From Bacillota bacterium (GTDB taxonomy: Bacteria > Bacillota > Clostridia > Lachnospirales > Lachnospiraceae): a stretch of 64,000 nt of DNA. Where the stretch lies: assembly GCA_023423045.1 (NCBI GenBank), contig JAFAGA010000102.1, positions 62,001 to 126,000 of the forward strand. Reading direction: 5' to 3'. Positions 9,092 through 17,715 of this stretch are shown in pieces. Position numbers and translations under genes: made by a program. The notes below the pieces were generated by a model, which ran no database searches, was not told the DNA's origin, and saw nothing but the letters and a program-made list of their open reading frames with translations. Position 1 is the first letter of the stretch. Each line of letters opens with the position of its first letter.

Positions 9092-11293
9092 CTACTCTTC
9101 CCCATTCACAGCCAGCACCCGCTCCACCACCAGCTCGCGAAATTCCGGAGACAGCATTGCAAAGTAAGCGGTAAAGCCGGTAACCCGTACTACCAGGTCA
9201 GGATACCTGGAAGGATCCTTATGGGCCTCAAGTATTTTATTCTTATCAATAATATTGATATTGAGCAATGTGTTGCCCGTCTCCAATATGGTACGAATCA
9301 TACTGACCATCTTTCCCACTGCTTCGGGGGTTTTTGCTATTCCCGGGTCCAGCTCCAATTGAAGAGGCGCCGTATTCCCATAGAAGGGCTGGACACTGGC
9401 GATTGTATTTGCCATGGCAGTTACCGCACCATCCCTGCGAAAACCATAGGTAGGATTGGCGCCATGATTAATCGCTTCACCGTCACGGCGGCCGTTGGGT
9501 GTGGCACGCACATTCGATCCAAACTCCAATGTGTTGGACCAGCTAAACCATCCCGGAATAAAGTTCAGACCCGGATGCGCCTCACATTGGCGGCGCACCA
9601 GCTTTGTAAAGCACTCATTGATTTTTTTGCCCCATTGATCTCCCAAGGTCTCTCCACCGCAATAGCGTTCACTGTGCAGCATCATTTGCCGAATGTATTC
9701 CCCGTCAAGACCGTTATAATTTTGCCTCATATGCTCAGTCAGCTCGGCAAAGCCGATCTTTTTCTCCCGCTCCACCCGCTGCTCCAATGCTGCGAAGGAG
9801 TCCGCTGCCGTCGCAATTCCGGCACCGTCGATGCACATATTAAAATATCTCGCTGCCTTTGTCACATCCAGTCCCTTTTCAACCGGTCCATGACTTAGCA
9901 GATTGCAGATTAACTCCGGCTCATTCCTATCCTGGTATTTCAGATGAAATGCGATCCCCTTTGCGGTTGTTTCTACCGCCTTCTCCAGATGATGTTCAAA
10001 AAGCTGCCACAAAGCCCGGGTTGATGGCTGCAGCTCCGATGCTGCCATATCATAATAAGCCACTTCAAATACCTTGGCCGTATTGATCTTTACCAGATCA
10101 TTCAGCGTATACTCCATGCCCGGAATACTCATCCAGCTGCAGCCGGCAGCCAGGCGTTTTCTCGCCAGCTCCCTGGTATATCCGCACCGGATAAAGCCGT
10201 TGACCAGACTGTTATCTCCTGAAAATCTGGGCCACGCATTCTTATTTTTGAACAGGTACTCCACTGACTTTTCAAAAAAATCCTCATTCATTTTATCATG
10301 TACCCGTACCGTCAGATTGCAGGCGATATTGATCCAGTCGGCGGCTTCCAGTATCAGATAGGAGATGCGGGAAGTCATATCCTTCCCGTTCTCATCCGGG
10401 CCCGCCAGCTGATAATAGCGGGTATCGTTTAAGAGCAGGCAGGCAATATAAAATTTTGCTGTCTCATCGTCAATCAGCCCCAGCGCAAGGTCATGCTCAT
10501 AATAGGGGCGAAGCAGCTCATCCAGCTGGCCGCCGGAGGGTCCCCGGTTGTAAAGTCTTGAGAAAAAGCTGAACCAGCACATCCACTGTATGCATTCTCT
10601 CAGTGTTTCGGGCTTCTGGGTGCTTATTTTCTCATTAGTCTCTGCCATCTCCAGAAGGTTTTTCTGCAAATAGGGATTCCTTTCAAGAAGGGCCAGCTCC
10701 CTCAGCTCCTCTGCCACCCTATGCAAAAATTCAATGATAGCGGATACAATTCGAATCTCATGGATGTAAAATTCCTGGTTTTCCGGACGCACATTGATAT
10801 TCTGGTATTTCTTCAATTTCTCAAGGATACCTCCCCAACCAAGCTCCATTCCCATGGAAAGATCCGGAGTGAAATGGCCATCCGATCCGATGCCGCAGAT
10901 AATGTTATAGGTCTGAAAGGCTTCCTTTAATTCGGTGTAGGGATAGTCCGGATTCCAGATAGAGCCCTTCCGCCTGGTCATGAAGAAAAAGCCTCTTCCG
11001 ACAAAGGCATCCAAAGGGTCGCAATACAGCGGATGTTCCTTCAAAAGCCTTGTATAATTCTCTGTCCAGCCCTGATAGCCATAAAAAGATCCATCCTCGT
11101 GGGTGGCTGTGAATTCGAAATGAAAATGATCCGGCTCCACTACTCTGCCATAATCGTCCTCATCCAGACCTCCCTCCTGTTCAATCTTTTCCTGCGTCTG
11201 TTCCAGCTTTCTTTTCTTTAAAAGCCGGATCCTTTTATCCAGGTCAAATTGCTCCTCTGCCGGAAATTGATTGATCAAACATATCTCAGCCAT
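9092..11293 (-). CDS. Glycyl radical enzyme of an atypical subgroup (PFL/dehydratase superfamily)
   Basis: A 733-residue strictly anaerobic radical enzyme. The C-terminal glycyl radical motif is RVTGFTAYF with Gly706, divergent from the usual R-V-[SCA]-G-Y. The thiyl radical cysteine is Cys385 in LAAGCSWMSIPG; the Cys-to-Gly distance of 321 residues is normal for the superfamily. In dehydratases (glycerol, choline lyase, hydroxyproline) the Cys is followed by x-Glu; here that position is Trp387, so the base used for dehydration is missing at its usual place. Only one Cys is present, excluding pyruvate formate-lyase (Cys-Cys). Other superfamily landmarks are RGPSGGQLDELLRPYY and PRFSGDNSL. GGAGG precedes ATG 11293. 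The activase gene lies 69 bp upstream. Reaction unknown; the operon suggests a sugar-derived substrate. Confidence 0.9.
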   Translation of the reverse strand: MAEICLINQFPAEEQFDLDKRIRLLKKRKLEQTQEKIEQEGGLDEDDYGRVVEPDHFHFEFTATHEDGSFYGYQGWTENYTRLLKEHPLYCDPLDAFVGRGFFFMTRRKGSIWNPDYPYTELKEAFQTYNIICGIGSDGHFTPDLSMGMELGWGGILEKLKKYQNINVRPENQEFYIHEIRIVSAIIEFLHRVAEELRELALLERNPYLQKNLLEMAETNEKISTQKPETLRECIQWMCWFSFFSRLYNRGPSGGQLDELLRPYYEHDLALGLIDDETAKFYIACLLLNDTRYYQLAGPDENGKDMTSRISYLILEAADWINIACNLTVRVHDKMNEDFFEKSVEYLFKNKNAWPRFSGDNSLVNGFIRCGYTRELARKRLAAGCSWMSIPGMEYTLNDLVKINTAKVFEVAYYDMAASELQPSTRALWQLFEHHLEKAVETTAKGIAFHLKYQDRNEPELICNLLSHGPVEKGLDVTKAARYFNMCIDGAGIATAADSFAALEQRVEREKKIGFAELTEHMRQNYNGLDGEYIRQMMLHSERYCGGETLGDQWGKKINECFTKLVRRQCEAHPGLNFIPGWFSWSNTLEFGSNVRATPNGRRDGEAINHGANPTYGFRRDGAVTAMANTIASVQPFYGNTAPLQLELDPGIAKTPEAVGKMVSMIRTILETGNTLLNINIIDKNKILEAHKDPSRYPDLVVRVTGFTAYFAMLSPEFRELVVERVLAVNGEE

Positions 11294-11362
11294 AGAATCA
11301 TCCTCCATCTGCCGTTTTTAACGGCACAATAAAATACTGTAAATTAACCGGTTCGCTGTTTT

Positions 11363-12262
11363 CTACTCTGTCCTCACTGCAATTTTATAACCCTCCGCTA
11401 TCTGCTTTAGCCGGCCGACACGCTTTTCAGAAAGCGGATGAATGTCGCGGAACAGATTCTCCTTACTAAGACTCTTATATTTGGATGCTCCCAGCGGATT
11501 AAAATTCAATAATTCATAATACTGAAGTCCGTTTACGCCGGATAAAAATTCAGCAATTGCCGCTATATTCTCTTCCGTATCCGTTACTCCCGGAATCAGG
11601 GGGGTTCTTACAATGAACGGCACCTTAAGCTCCGGCAGCTTTTTGATATTATATAATATTTCTTCATTTCCCCTGCCGGTCCAGCGCCTATGCTCCGCTG
11701 TATCAAAAAGCTTAAGATCACACATGATGCAATCCACCTTGCCAAGAAGAGTTCTTATCTCCTCAAAATCTCCGGTAAGATTTGTCTCGATGGCAACCGT
11801 AATTCCTTCCTTATGGCAGGCCTCTGTCAGCTCCATTGCGAATTCCGCCTGACAAAGTACCTCTCCTCCGGAGATGGTAACCCCACCTCCGGAATTTATG
11901 TAGTAGGCCTTATCTTGCAGGATTTCCGACATTGCCTCTGCTGCCGTAATGCTTTTGCCTGAAACCTCCATGGCTCCGGCATAGCAGATCCCGGCACATT
12001 TGCCGCAGCGGATACAAAGCTTCGGATAGTAATGATGGACGCCGGCGATCCGCTTATGTGCCTTACTGGGGCATACGGTTACACAATGAAAGCATTGTAT
12101 GCAGTTTTGCTCATAGTAATGAAGCTCCTTGTTCCTGCTTATCGTCTCCGGATTATGACACCACAAGCAGTTCATATTGCAGCCCTTTAAGAAGATATTT
12201 GTGCGGATTCCCGGACCATCATTCAGAGAAAAACGCTGAATTTCTGTAATTATTCCGTTCAT
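11363..12262 (-). CDS. Glycyl radical enzyme activating protein (radical SAM)
   Basis: A 299-residue radical SAM enzyme that abstracts hydrogen from the active glycine of the neighbouring enzyme. The catalytic 4Fe-4S motif is C28-x3-C32-x2-C35 in KGCNMNCLWCHNPE. It is followed by a ferredoxin-like insertion with two further clusters (C54, C57, C60, C64 and C83, C86, C89, C93), as in activases of glycerol dehydratase and choline lyase rather than the short PflA. The SAM-binding GGE motif is in GGGVTISGGE. I chose ATG 12262, which has GGGAG upstream and starts directly at the conserved NGIITEIQRFS; the frame to 12322 has no good site. It is encoded just before the glycyl radical enzyme in the operon. 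Confidence 0.94.
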   Translation of the reverse strand: MNGIITEIQRFSLNDGPGIRTNIFLKGCNMNCLWCHNPETISRNKELHYYEQNCIQCFHCVTVCPSKAHKRIAGVHHYYPKLCIRCGKCAGICYAGAMEVSGKSITAAEAMSEILQDKAYYINSGGGVTISGGEVLCQAEFAMELTEACHKEGITVAIETNLTGDFEEIRTLLGKVDCIMCDLKLFDTAEHRRWTGRGNEEILYNIKKLPELKVPFIVRTPLIPGVTDTEENIAAIAEFLSGVNGLQYYELLNFNPLGASKYKSLSKENLFRDIHPLSEKRVGRLKQIAEGYKIAVRTE

Positions 12263-12346
12263 ACTGACTCCCATCTGCCTGTAACCTGGCCTTACAATAT
12301 GAAATAGTACCATAACAGGCAATCTTATATTTGGATATTTTCAGAT

Positions 12347-14224
12347 TTATATACTGACCCAGTTTCCATCTGATTTTGCACTTTCATACATTTTATCAAG
12401 AACATACCTTGACAATACTCCCTGTTCGCAGCCGACCAACGGCTGCTCTCCCGTTCTCAGGCAATAGGCAAAATTGTCGCTTCCCTGCTGCCAGGTCTTC
12501 TTTACCGGATAGGGTGCATTCTCCGTCCATCTTCCATCCTTCCACCAGTATACATGATCTCCTTCCGGCCCTCCGGTCGTAAGCAGGTAAGCTCCTTCCG
12601 TACCATAGATTTCCACCCTGGCATACCATGAGGATGCAGGGTAGGAGGTGGTTGAAGATAATCTGACCGCCATATTGTTCTTATAACGCCATTGGGTGAT
12701 TCCCAAATCCTCTGCTTCAATCTCATGAGTCTGTGTCGTTGTAAAGGTTCTCACCTGATCCGGTGTGCCAAACAGAGTAAGCAGGCGGTCAATTTCATGA
12801 ATTCCCTGGTTGCTCAGCGCTCCTCCGCCGTCCAGCTCCCAGGTGCCTCTCCAGCTTCCGTTTTCCTCATAATACTCCTGGGTTCTTAAAATATTCAGAC
12901 TGGTGTTGGCGGAAAGAACCCTTCCGAACCAGCCTGCCTGGGCTGCGGCTTTTACCTCTGCCAGCTCCTTTTCATAATGCAGATCAAAATCCACACCTAA
13001 AAGCAGCCCTTTCTCTTTGGCAAGGCGGATGGCGGCTTCGCAATTATTTACACAGGCGTCCATGGGCTTGGTCAGGAAAACATGCTTTCCTGCCGCAAGG
13101 CAAGCCTCTGCGACAGAGCAGTGAAGACCGGTGGGGGTAAGTATGTAGATTGCTTCTACCGCCTCATCCTGCAGAAATACATTAATATCCTCACTGTATT
13201 TCACTCCATACATCTCACCGACTTCCTTCGCCTTCTCAAAATTCGTATCACATACCCCATACAGGCGGATACCGCTGGTATTCACAATCTGGGAACAGCG
13301 GAACTTTCCCTGTCCCAGCCCGACCACGACCATTCTCACCGGATTATCCGCATATGGCCGGACAAATTCCTGGCGAACGGCAAGGGCCGATTTTAAATCT
13401 GCGGGTGCGGAAGAGGGCCATACTTTTTTGACATGCTCATATACCCTTTGGGTAGCGTTCTCCGGATCCAGGCCGGAATTCGGAGGCACATGCGTCTCAA
13501 CTGACACCGGAATATCACGGTTTAAGGTTGCCGCTCCTGAAATCACTCTGTCCCAGGGAACCTTCACATCCTTTAACTCCGGCAGCACACTGCTGCATTT
13601 TACATGAATCATATTGGTATACTTCAGTGCTTTTGTAAAATACTTGATACAGTCCGGTTCCTCGGCAGAATAAATATCAAAATAATTGAATACATCCCAA
13701 GCTAGTCCCCAGCCTGGAACATTTAATGCATTCAAAAGCGCAATAACCTCGTCCGGTGTCTGTCCGCAATTTTCAAAGCCCATAATTAAGCCCGCTTCCT
13801 TTGCTCTGTTCGCGAAGGGAGTAAAAAGCTCCAATACCTTCCCCAATTCATCGGGCCGCATAGCCATCTCTCCAAATTGCGGGGAATCCGGCTCCTTCTG
13901 CCAGAAATTAAAGGAGCGGACTCTGCGGCAGTCAAGGATATCCGCCGCACGGATAATGCCTTCCAGCTTCTCCATCTCCCTGGCCTGCCTTTCCTTATCC
14001 GGAAGATGCACCTTAGCCAGAGAGGACTGAATCACACCGACCTTCAAGCCAAGCTCATCCAGGAGCTTCTTCAAGGCCGTCAGCTCTTCCTTGGTCTGGA
14101 ATTCAATTCCTTTCCCGTTGACCAGGCCCCGAAAATCCACATATTCCATCCCCCAGCTTTTAATGATGGGCAATACCGCAGCTGCATCCTTATATAATTC
14201 ATCTGAAAAAACTGATATAAACAT
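12347..14224 (-). CDS. Fusion of TIM-barrel sugar isomerase/epimerase and Gfo/Idh/MocA dehydrogenase
   Basis: A 625-residue two-domain protein. Residues 1-270 form an AP-endonuclease-2/xylose isomerase-like TIM barrel with the metal ligands E151 (MGFENCG), D177 (GLAWDVFN), H207 (MIHVKCS) and E243 (VSVETH), as in IolE or sugar epimerases. Residues 296-625 form a NAD(P)-dependent Gfo/Idh/MocA dehydrogenase: VVVGLGQG Rossmann start, K386-P387 in FLTKPMDA, and GGGALSNQGIHEIDRL with the catalytic His. These activities are normally separate proteins, for example inositol dehydrogenase with inosose dehydratase, or the oxidase and isomerase-like subunits of C-glycoside cleavage. A fusion suggests channelling of a keto-sugar. 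AGGAG lies nine bases before the ATG. It is fourth in the operon, after the importer genes. Confidence 0.9.
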   Translation of the reverse strand: MFISVFSDELYKDAAAVLPIIKSWGMEYVDFRGLVNGKGIEFQTKEELTALKKLLDELGLKVGVIQSSLAKVHLPDKERQAREMEKLEGIIRAADILDCRRVRSFNFWQKEPDSPQFGEMAMRPDELGKVLELFTPFANRAKEAGLIMGFENCGQTPDEVIALLNALNVPGWGLAWDVFNYFDIYSAEEPDCIKYFTKALKYTNMIHVKCSSVLPELKDVKVPWDRVISGAATLNRDIPVSVETHVPPNSGLDPENATQRVYEHVKKVWPSSAPADLKSALAVRQEFVRPYADNPVRMVVVGLGQGKFRCSQIVNTSGIRLYGVCDTNFEKAKEVGEMYGVKYSEDINVFLQDEAVEAIYILTPTGLHCSVAEACLAAGKHVFLTKPMDACVNNCEAAIRLAKEKGLLLGVDFDLHYEKELAEVKAAAQAGWFGRVLSANTSLNILRTQEYYEENGSWRGTWELDGGGALSNQGIHEIDRLLTLFGTPDQVRTFTTTQTHEIEAEDLGITQWRYKNNMAVRLSSTTSYPASSWYARVEIYGTEGAYLLTTGGPEGDHVYWWKDGRWTENAPYPVKKTWQQGSDNFAYCLRTGEQPLVGCEQGVLSRYVLDKMYESAKSDGNWVSI

Positions 14225-14265
14225 AATAAATTGCTCCTATCTGCCTTTAAGGCGTTCTTTATTTA

Positions 14266-15108
14266 TTATCCCTTTAACCCGGAGGTGCTGATGCCCTCGG
14301 TCAGGTACCTTTGCATGGAAGCAAAAATAATGAAAATCGGGACCAGTGACAGAGTGGACATGGCAAACAACGCTCCGTAATCCGAATTAGAAGTCTGGTC
14401 GCAAAACAGCTTCAGCGCCAAACTGATTGTGTACTTATCCGTTCGTTTTAAGTACAGCAACGGCGACATATAATCATTCCATCGATAAATAAAAGAAAAA
14501 ATCATGGTTGTGGCAAGGGCCGGCTTGACTAAGGGCATAATAATATGAGTAAAAATACTATAAAAGGAACATCCGTCGATCTTCGCCGCTTCATCCAAAT
14601 CATGGGGAATTCCCGAGATAAAATTCATCATCAGGTAGATAAAAAATCCTTGGATGCCAAAAAAATACGGAATAATCAACGGCCGATAGGAATTGACCCA
14701 GCCAAGGGTATTAAACCACAGATATTGGGGTATCATGAGCACCTGCTCCGGCAGCATCATTGTTAAAAGCATCAGGGAAAAGATCAGCTTTCTTCCCGGA
14801 AAATTGAGCCTGGATAACCCGTAGGCGATACACGGAGAGGCCAGCAGGGACCCTGCGCTGGCCAGCGCCGTAACAAGAATTGTATTCTTGTAAAAGGTGA
14901 GAAAGGTGGTATGGGAGAAGCCCTTCCAACCGTTGAAATAATTAATTAATGTAATTTCTCCCGTATAAAGCTTGTTTGCCGTTGAAAAGATGGTGCTGCT
15001 GGGTTTAAAGGAGCTCATAACCATCCAGACCAGGGGATAAACCATCATAATTCCGATCACTATTACAATCGTGTGATATACCAGGGTATTCACTCTTTTT
15101 GCTTTCAT
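14266..15108 (-). CDS. Sugar ABC transporter permease, MalG type
   Basis: A 280-residue inner-membrane permease with about six membrane segments. The EAA loop that contacts the ATPase is visible as DEAAKIDGCS followed by IIMPLVKPALA. It ends with the YLTEGISTSGLKG tail typical of CUT1 MalG-like proteins. I chose ATG 15108 because GGAGG lies six bases upstream; an in-frame ATG ten codons earlier has no site. It works with the permease and lipoprotein encoded immediately upstream; no ATPase gene is present in the operon. Confidence 0.92.
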   Translation of the reverse strand: MKAKRVNTLVYHTIVIVIGIMMVYPLVWMVMSSFKPSSTIFSTANKLYTGEITLINYFNGWKGFSHTTFLTFYKNTILVTALASAGSLLASPCIAYGLSRLNFPGRKLIFSLMLLTMMLPEQVLMIPQYLWFNTLGWVNSYRPLIIPYFFGIQGFFIYLMMNFISGIPHDLDEAAKIDGCSFYSIFTHIIMPLVKPALATTMIFSFIYRWNDYMSPLLYLKRTDKYTISLALKLFCDQTSNSDYGALFAMSTLSLVPIFIIFASMQRYLTEGISTSGLKG

Positions 15109-15139
15109 AACTACCTCCGTTTTCCGTAATTTCATCATA

Positions 15140-16042
15140 TCAGTATCCTTCGTCGTACACCCAGTATTTTTTTGTTTTAAACAGCAGACCGGTAATGATC
15201 GCTACGAGAATAAGCAGAACCCATCCCATGGCGGCTGCATAGCCTACTTTTCCATATTCAAAGGATTGCTGATACATATAAAGCACATAGAACAGAGTAG
15301 AATTTAAGGGCTGCCCGCCAGTGATAATCTGCCCCTGGGCAAATACCAGAAGTCCGCCGATCATCTGCATAACCAGATTGAAGAATATTGTGGGAGTCAG
15401 CAGAGGAAGGGTAATCTTAAAGAAAGTCCGCACCCGATTCGATCCGTCAACCCTGGCAGCCTCATAAAGTGTGGATGGAATCTGCTTCATAGCGGATAAA
15501 AAGATCAGCATGGAGGAGCCAAATTGCCATACACTCAATAAAATAATCACCCATATCGCCGTTTTCGTGTTTCCCAGCCACACGATCTGTATTCCGAGTA
15601 ATTTATTAATCAAGCCATCGATTCCGAACATTCTTTTCCACAGAATCGCTACCGCAACCGAAGAACCGATAATTGACGGCAGATAATATACCGCTCTGTA
15701 GACCGGTGTGGCTTTTGTTGTTTTCAAAAGAAGAATTGCTACAATTAATGCAAATAATAATTTAAGCGGTACAGAAATAAAAGCAAATCTGAGCGTGACC
15801 GACAAGGCCTGATAGAAGTTTCGGTCCGCAAACATATTGACAAAGTTTTTTACTCCGGTAAAGTTCGGCGGTGACAGTATGTTGTAGTTGCAAAACGCAT
15901 AATATAAGGACATAATCATTGGAACAATGATAAAAAAGGTAAACCCCAGAATAAACGGCATTGTAAAAATATAGCCTGCTGCTTTCTCTGTATATAGCCT
16001 TTGGCGAAATGTCATTTGTCTTTTTTCCGGATTTTTTTTCAT
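15140..16042 (-). CDS. Sugar ABC transporter permease, MalF/UgpA type
   Basis: A 300-residue inner-membrane permease, partner of the MalG-type gene 31 bp downstream. It has an N-terminal segment FTMPFILGFTFFIIVPMIMS and the EAA loop YEAARVDGSNR followed by ITLPLLTPTIF. The ATG at 16042 has AGGAGG just upstream; the 18 extra codons of the longer frame are not supported. It is second in the eight-gene operon, importing the sugar that the fusion protein and the radical enzyme probably convert. Confidence 0.92.
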   Translation of the reverse strand: MKKNPEKRQMTFRQRLYTEKAAGYIFTMPFILGFTFFIIVPMIMSLYYAFCNYNILSPPNFTGVKNFVNMFADRNFYQALSVTLRFAFISVPLKLLFALIVAILLLKTTKATPVYRAVYYLPSIIGSSVAVAILWKRMFGIDGLINKLLGIQIVWLGNTKTAIWVIILLSVWQFGSSMLIFLSAMKQIPSTLYEAARVDGSNRVRTFFKITLPLLTPTIFFNLVMQMIGGLLVFAQGQIITGGQPLNSTLFYVLYMYQQSFEYGKVGYAAAMGWVLLILVAIITGLLFKTKKYWVYDEGY

Positions 16043-16112
16043 AGAGCCTCCTGTTATTAAGAAGATTGCCGGATGACATCCTGTGCCCTCCGGCAATCTC
16101 CGCTTAAGTCAA

Positions 16113-17492
16113 TTAATGATTGGCAGCCTGTGCCATGATACTATTTCCGGAATCAAACAGTTCTTTTGCTGCCTCCTCTGCGGTCACCTTGCCATAATAA
16201 ACCTTTTCATGCAGTTCATTGATCAAATTGTTTACTTCGGCGCTGCCGACAGCAGCGGGAGGATTTCCCTGAGACGAATTTGGTGTTACAACATCATTGA
16301 TATACGTAAATATTTTCTTCTGTATTTCCGACAGGGAGGGAGAGATTTCATCAACCACCTGGGAAGAAATCGGTACACCAGGCTCGCCCCGGATAATCTC
16401 ATTTGCTTCCTTGGAATTTGTCCACCAGTTTAACAGTGCCACAGCTTCTTCTGCCTGATTTCCCTGATTCGGCACACACCAGCTCATTGCCTGTCTTAAG
16501 TAATTCGATGCCTTCACATCATCCGTGGGACAGGTGGTCAGGCCAAGCTCCATCCCTTCCGGAGCGGCACTCTGCATTGCATCTGCCTGGTTGGAATTAT
16601 AGAAGCTGCACCAGGAGCTGGTCTCCGGAGTTGTACCGTATACCATGGGCTGCTCTTCTGCTGCTTCCATACCAACAGTTACACCGTAGTCAATCAACCA
16701 GCCCTCTGTCCTGCCCGTCTCAAGAAGTGCATAGTAGGGCAGTAATTCTTCCCAGCCGTCGGCTCCCAATTTCCCGCTGGTATATAATACCTTTCCCTGG
16801 GCACGAAGCAGCAGCTCAACCATCTGACCGGGATTGCTGATAAAAGTTTTGTATCCTGTCTTATCGTAGATTTCCTTACACTTTGCAGTAAACTGCTCCA
16901 GATTCATGTTGTCTTCGATTGTTATGCCGTTGGTATCCAGCAATGTTTTATTATACAGAACGGAAGGTGAATTAACCCCGGCGCATACTCCGTATATTCC
17001 ATCCCCTACACGTCCGGTATTAATTACATTTTCCGCGACCTTTGACAGATTCAGCGCATCGCTTTCAATATAAGGCGTCAAATCAACCAGCAGCTCCCCT
17101 TGAATATAGGAGTCATAATAATCCGCCTGCAGCATAATCAGATCCGGCAGCTGGTTACTGGCAGCCGCTGCGGACATGGAAGTTAAATGGTCATTAAAGC
17201 CTGAGGTCTGTGTCTCGATTGTCACATGAGGATTTAACTCACAGTACAGGTCCAGTGCTGATTGAAATCTTTCATTTCTGGTCTGGCTTCCCCACCAAGC
17301 CACCACCAAATTCACCGCTTCCTTTTCATCCTGTGCGTCCTGCTGTTGGGAAGCTCCACCGGTATTATTGTCTTCCTGTGTTTTTTTGCCGCTGCCGGTG
17401 TCATTCACTTCCGCGCTGTTCTTGCCGCACCCCGCCAGGCCCATAACCATAACGGCAGTAAGTAGCAATGCCAGAAACTTCTTTTGTTTCAT
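16113..17492 (-). CDS. Extracellular sugar-binding lipoprotein (CUT1)
   Basis: The 459-residue solute-binding protein of the operon's importer. A signal peptide of about 21 residues ends in the lipobox GLAGC (lipidated Cys22). A Gly/Asn/Gln-rich linker follows to about residue 60, then an SBP family 1 fold starting VVAWWGSQTRNERF. The size fits MalE-like proteins, distinct from the long LplA type at 428-2068. AGGAGG precedes the ATG. It is the first gene of the operon; the promoter and a candidate activator site lie at 17537-17603. Binding proteins like this may also present sugar to the YesM-type sensor. Confidence 0.93.
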   Translation of the reverse strand: MKQKKFLALLLTAVMVMGLAGCGKNSAEVNDTGSGKKTQEDNNTGGASQQQDAQDEKEAVNLVVAWWGSQTRNERFQSALDLYCELNPHVTIETQTSGFNDHLTSMSAAAASNQLPDLIMLQADYYDSYIQGELLVDLTPYIESDALNLSKVAENVINTGRVGDGIYGVCAGVNSPSVLYNKTLLDTNGITIEDNMNLEQFTAKCKEIYDKTGYKTFISNPGQMVELLLRAQGKVLYTSGKLGADGWEELLPYYALLETGRTEGWLIDYGVTVGMEAAEEQPMVYGTTPETSSWCSFYNSNQADAMQSAAPEGMELGLTTCPTDDVKASNYLRQAMSWCVPNQGNQAEEAVALLNWWTNSKEANEIIRGEPGVPISSQVVDEISPSLSEIQKKIFTYINDVVTPNSSQGNPPAAVGSAEVNNLINELHEKVYYGKVTAEEAAKELFDSGNSIMAQAANH

Positions 17493-17536
17493 TTCTTTTA
17501 CCTCCTCGATAAATTGGATTAAATTGTTGTATCCTT

Positions 17537-17603
17537 ATTATACGGGGATTCTCTTCTAAAACAAATCAAGAAAACCTACTTTTTGCACTAAAATTCCTAC
17601 TTT
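17537..17603 (-). promoter_or_regulatory. Operon promoter with 21-bp-phased direct repeat (probable YesN/AraC site)
   Basis: On the minus strand the -10 TATAAT is at 17537-17542, without a good -35. Upstream, AAAGTAGG occurs twice, at 17575-17582 and 17596-17603, exactly 21 bp apart and in the same orientation. Two helical turns between direct repeats upstream of a weak -35 is the classical layout of an AraC-family activator site. The operon with the YesM/YesN pair is the obvious partner. Confidence 0.55.
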
Positions 17604-17644
17604 CCTCATAAAAAAATATATTAAATGCACAGCCTCGCCATGTC

Positions 17645-17682
17645 AAAAAGCCTCTAATCCTTATTGGGTATTAGAGGCTTTT
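17645..17682 (-). terminator. Rho-independent terminator after the HD-GYP gene
   Basis: On the minus strand AAGCCTCTAAT, a 10-base loop, ATTAGAGGCTT and a T-run. Perfect 11-bp arms. The A-rich other flank makes it potentially bidirectional. Confidence 0.85.
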
Positions 17683-17715
17683 ATCAATGATATGAAAAAT
17701 ACTGTAACCGGATAG

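Noticed and set aside
9083..9898. 271-codon plus-strand open frame
   Set aside because: It is entirely antisense to the glycyl radical enzyme gene, has no ribosome binding site or recognisable domain, and its composition mirrors the other strand.
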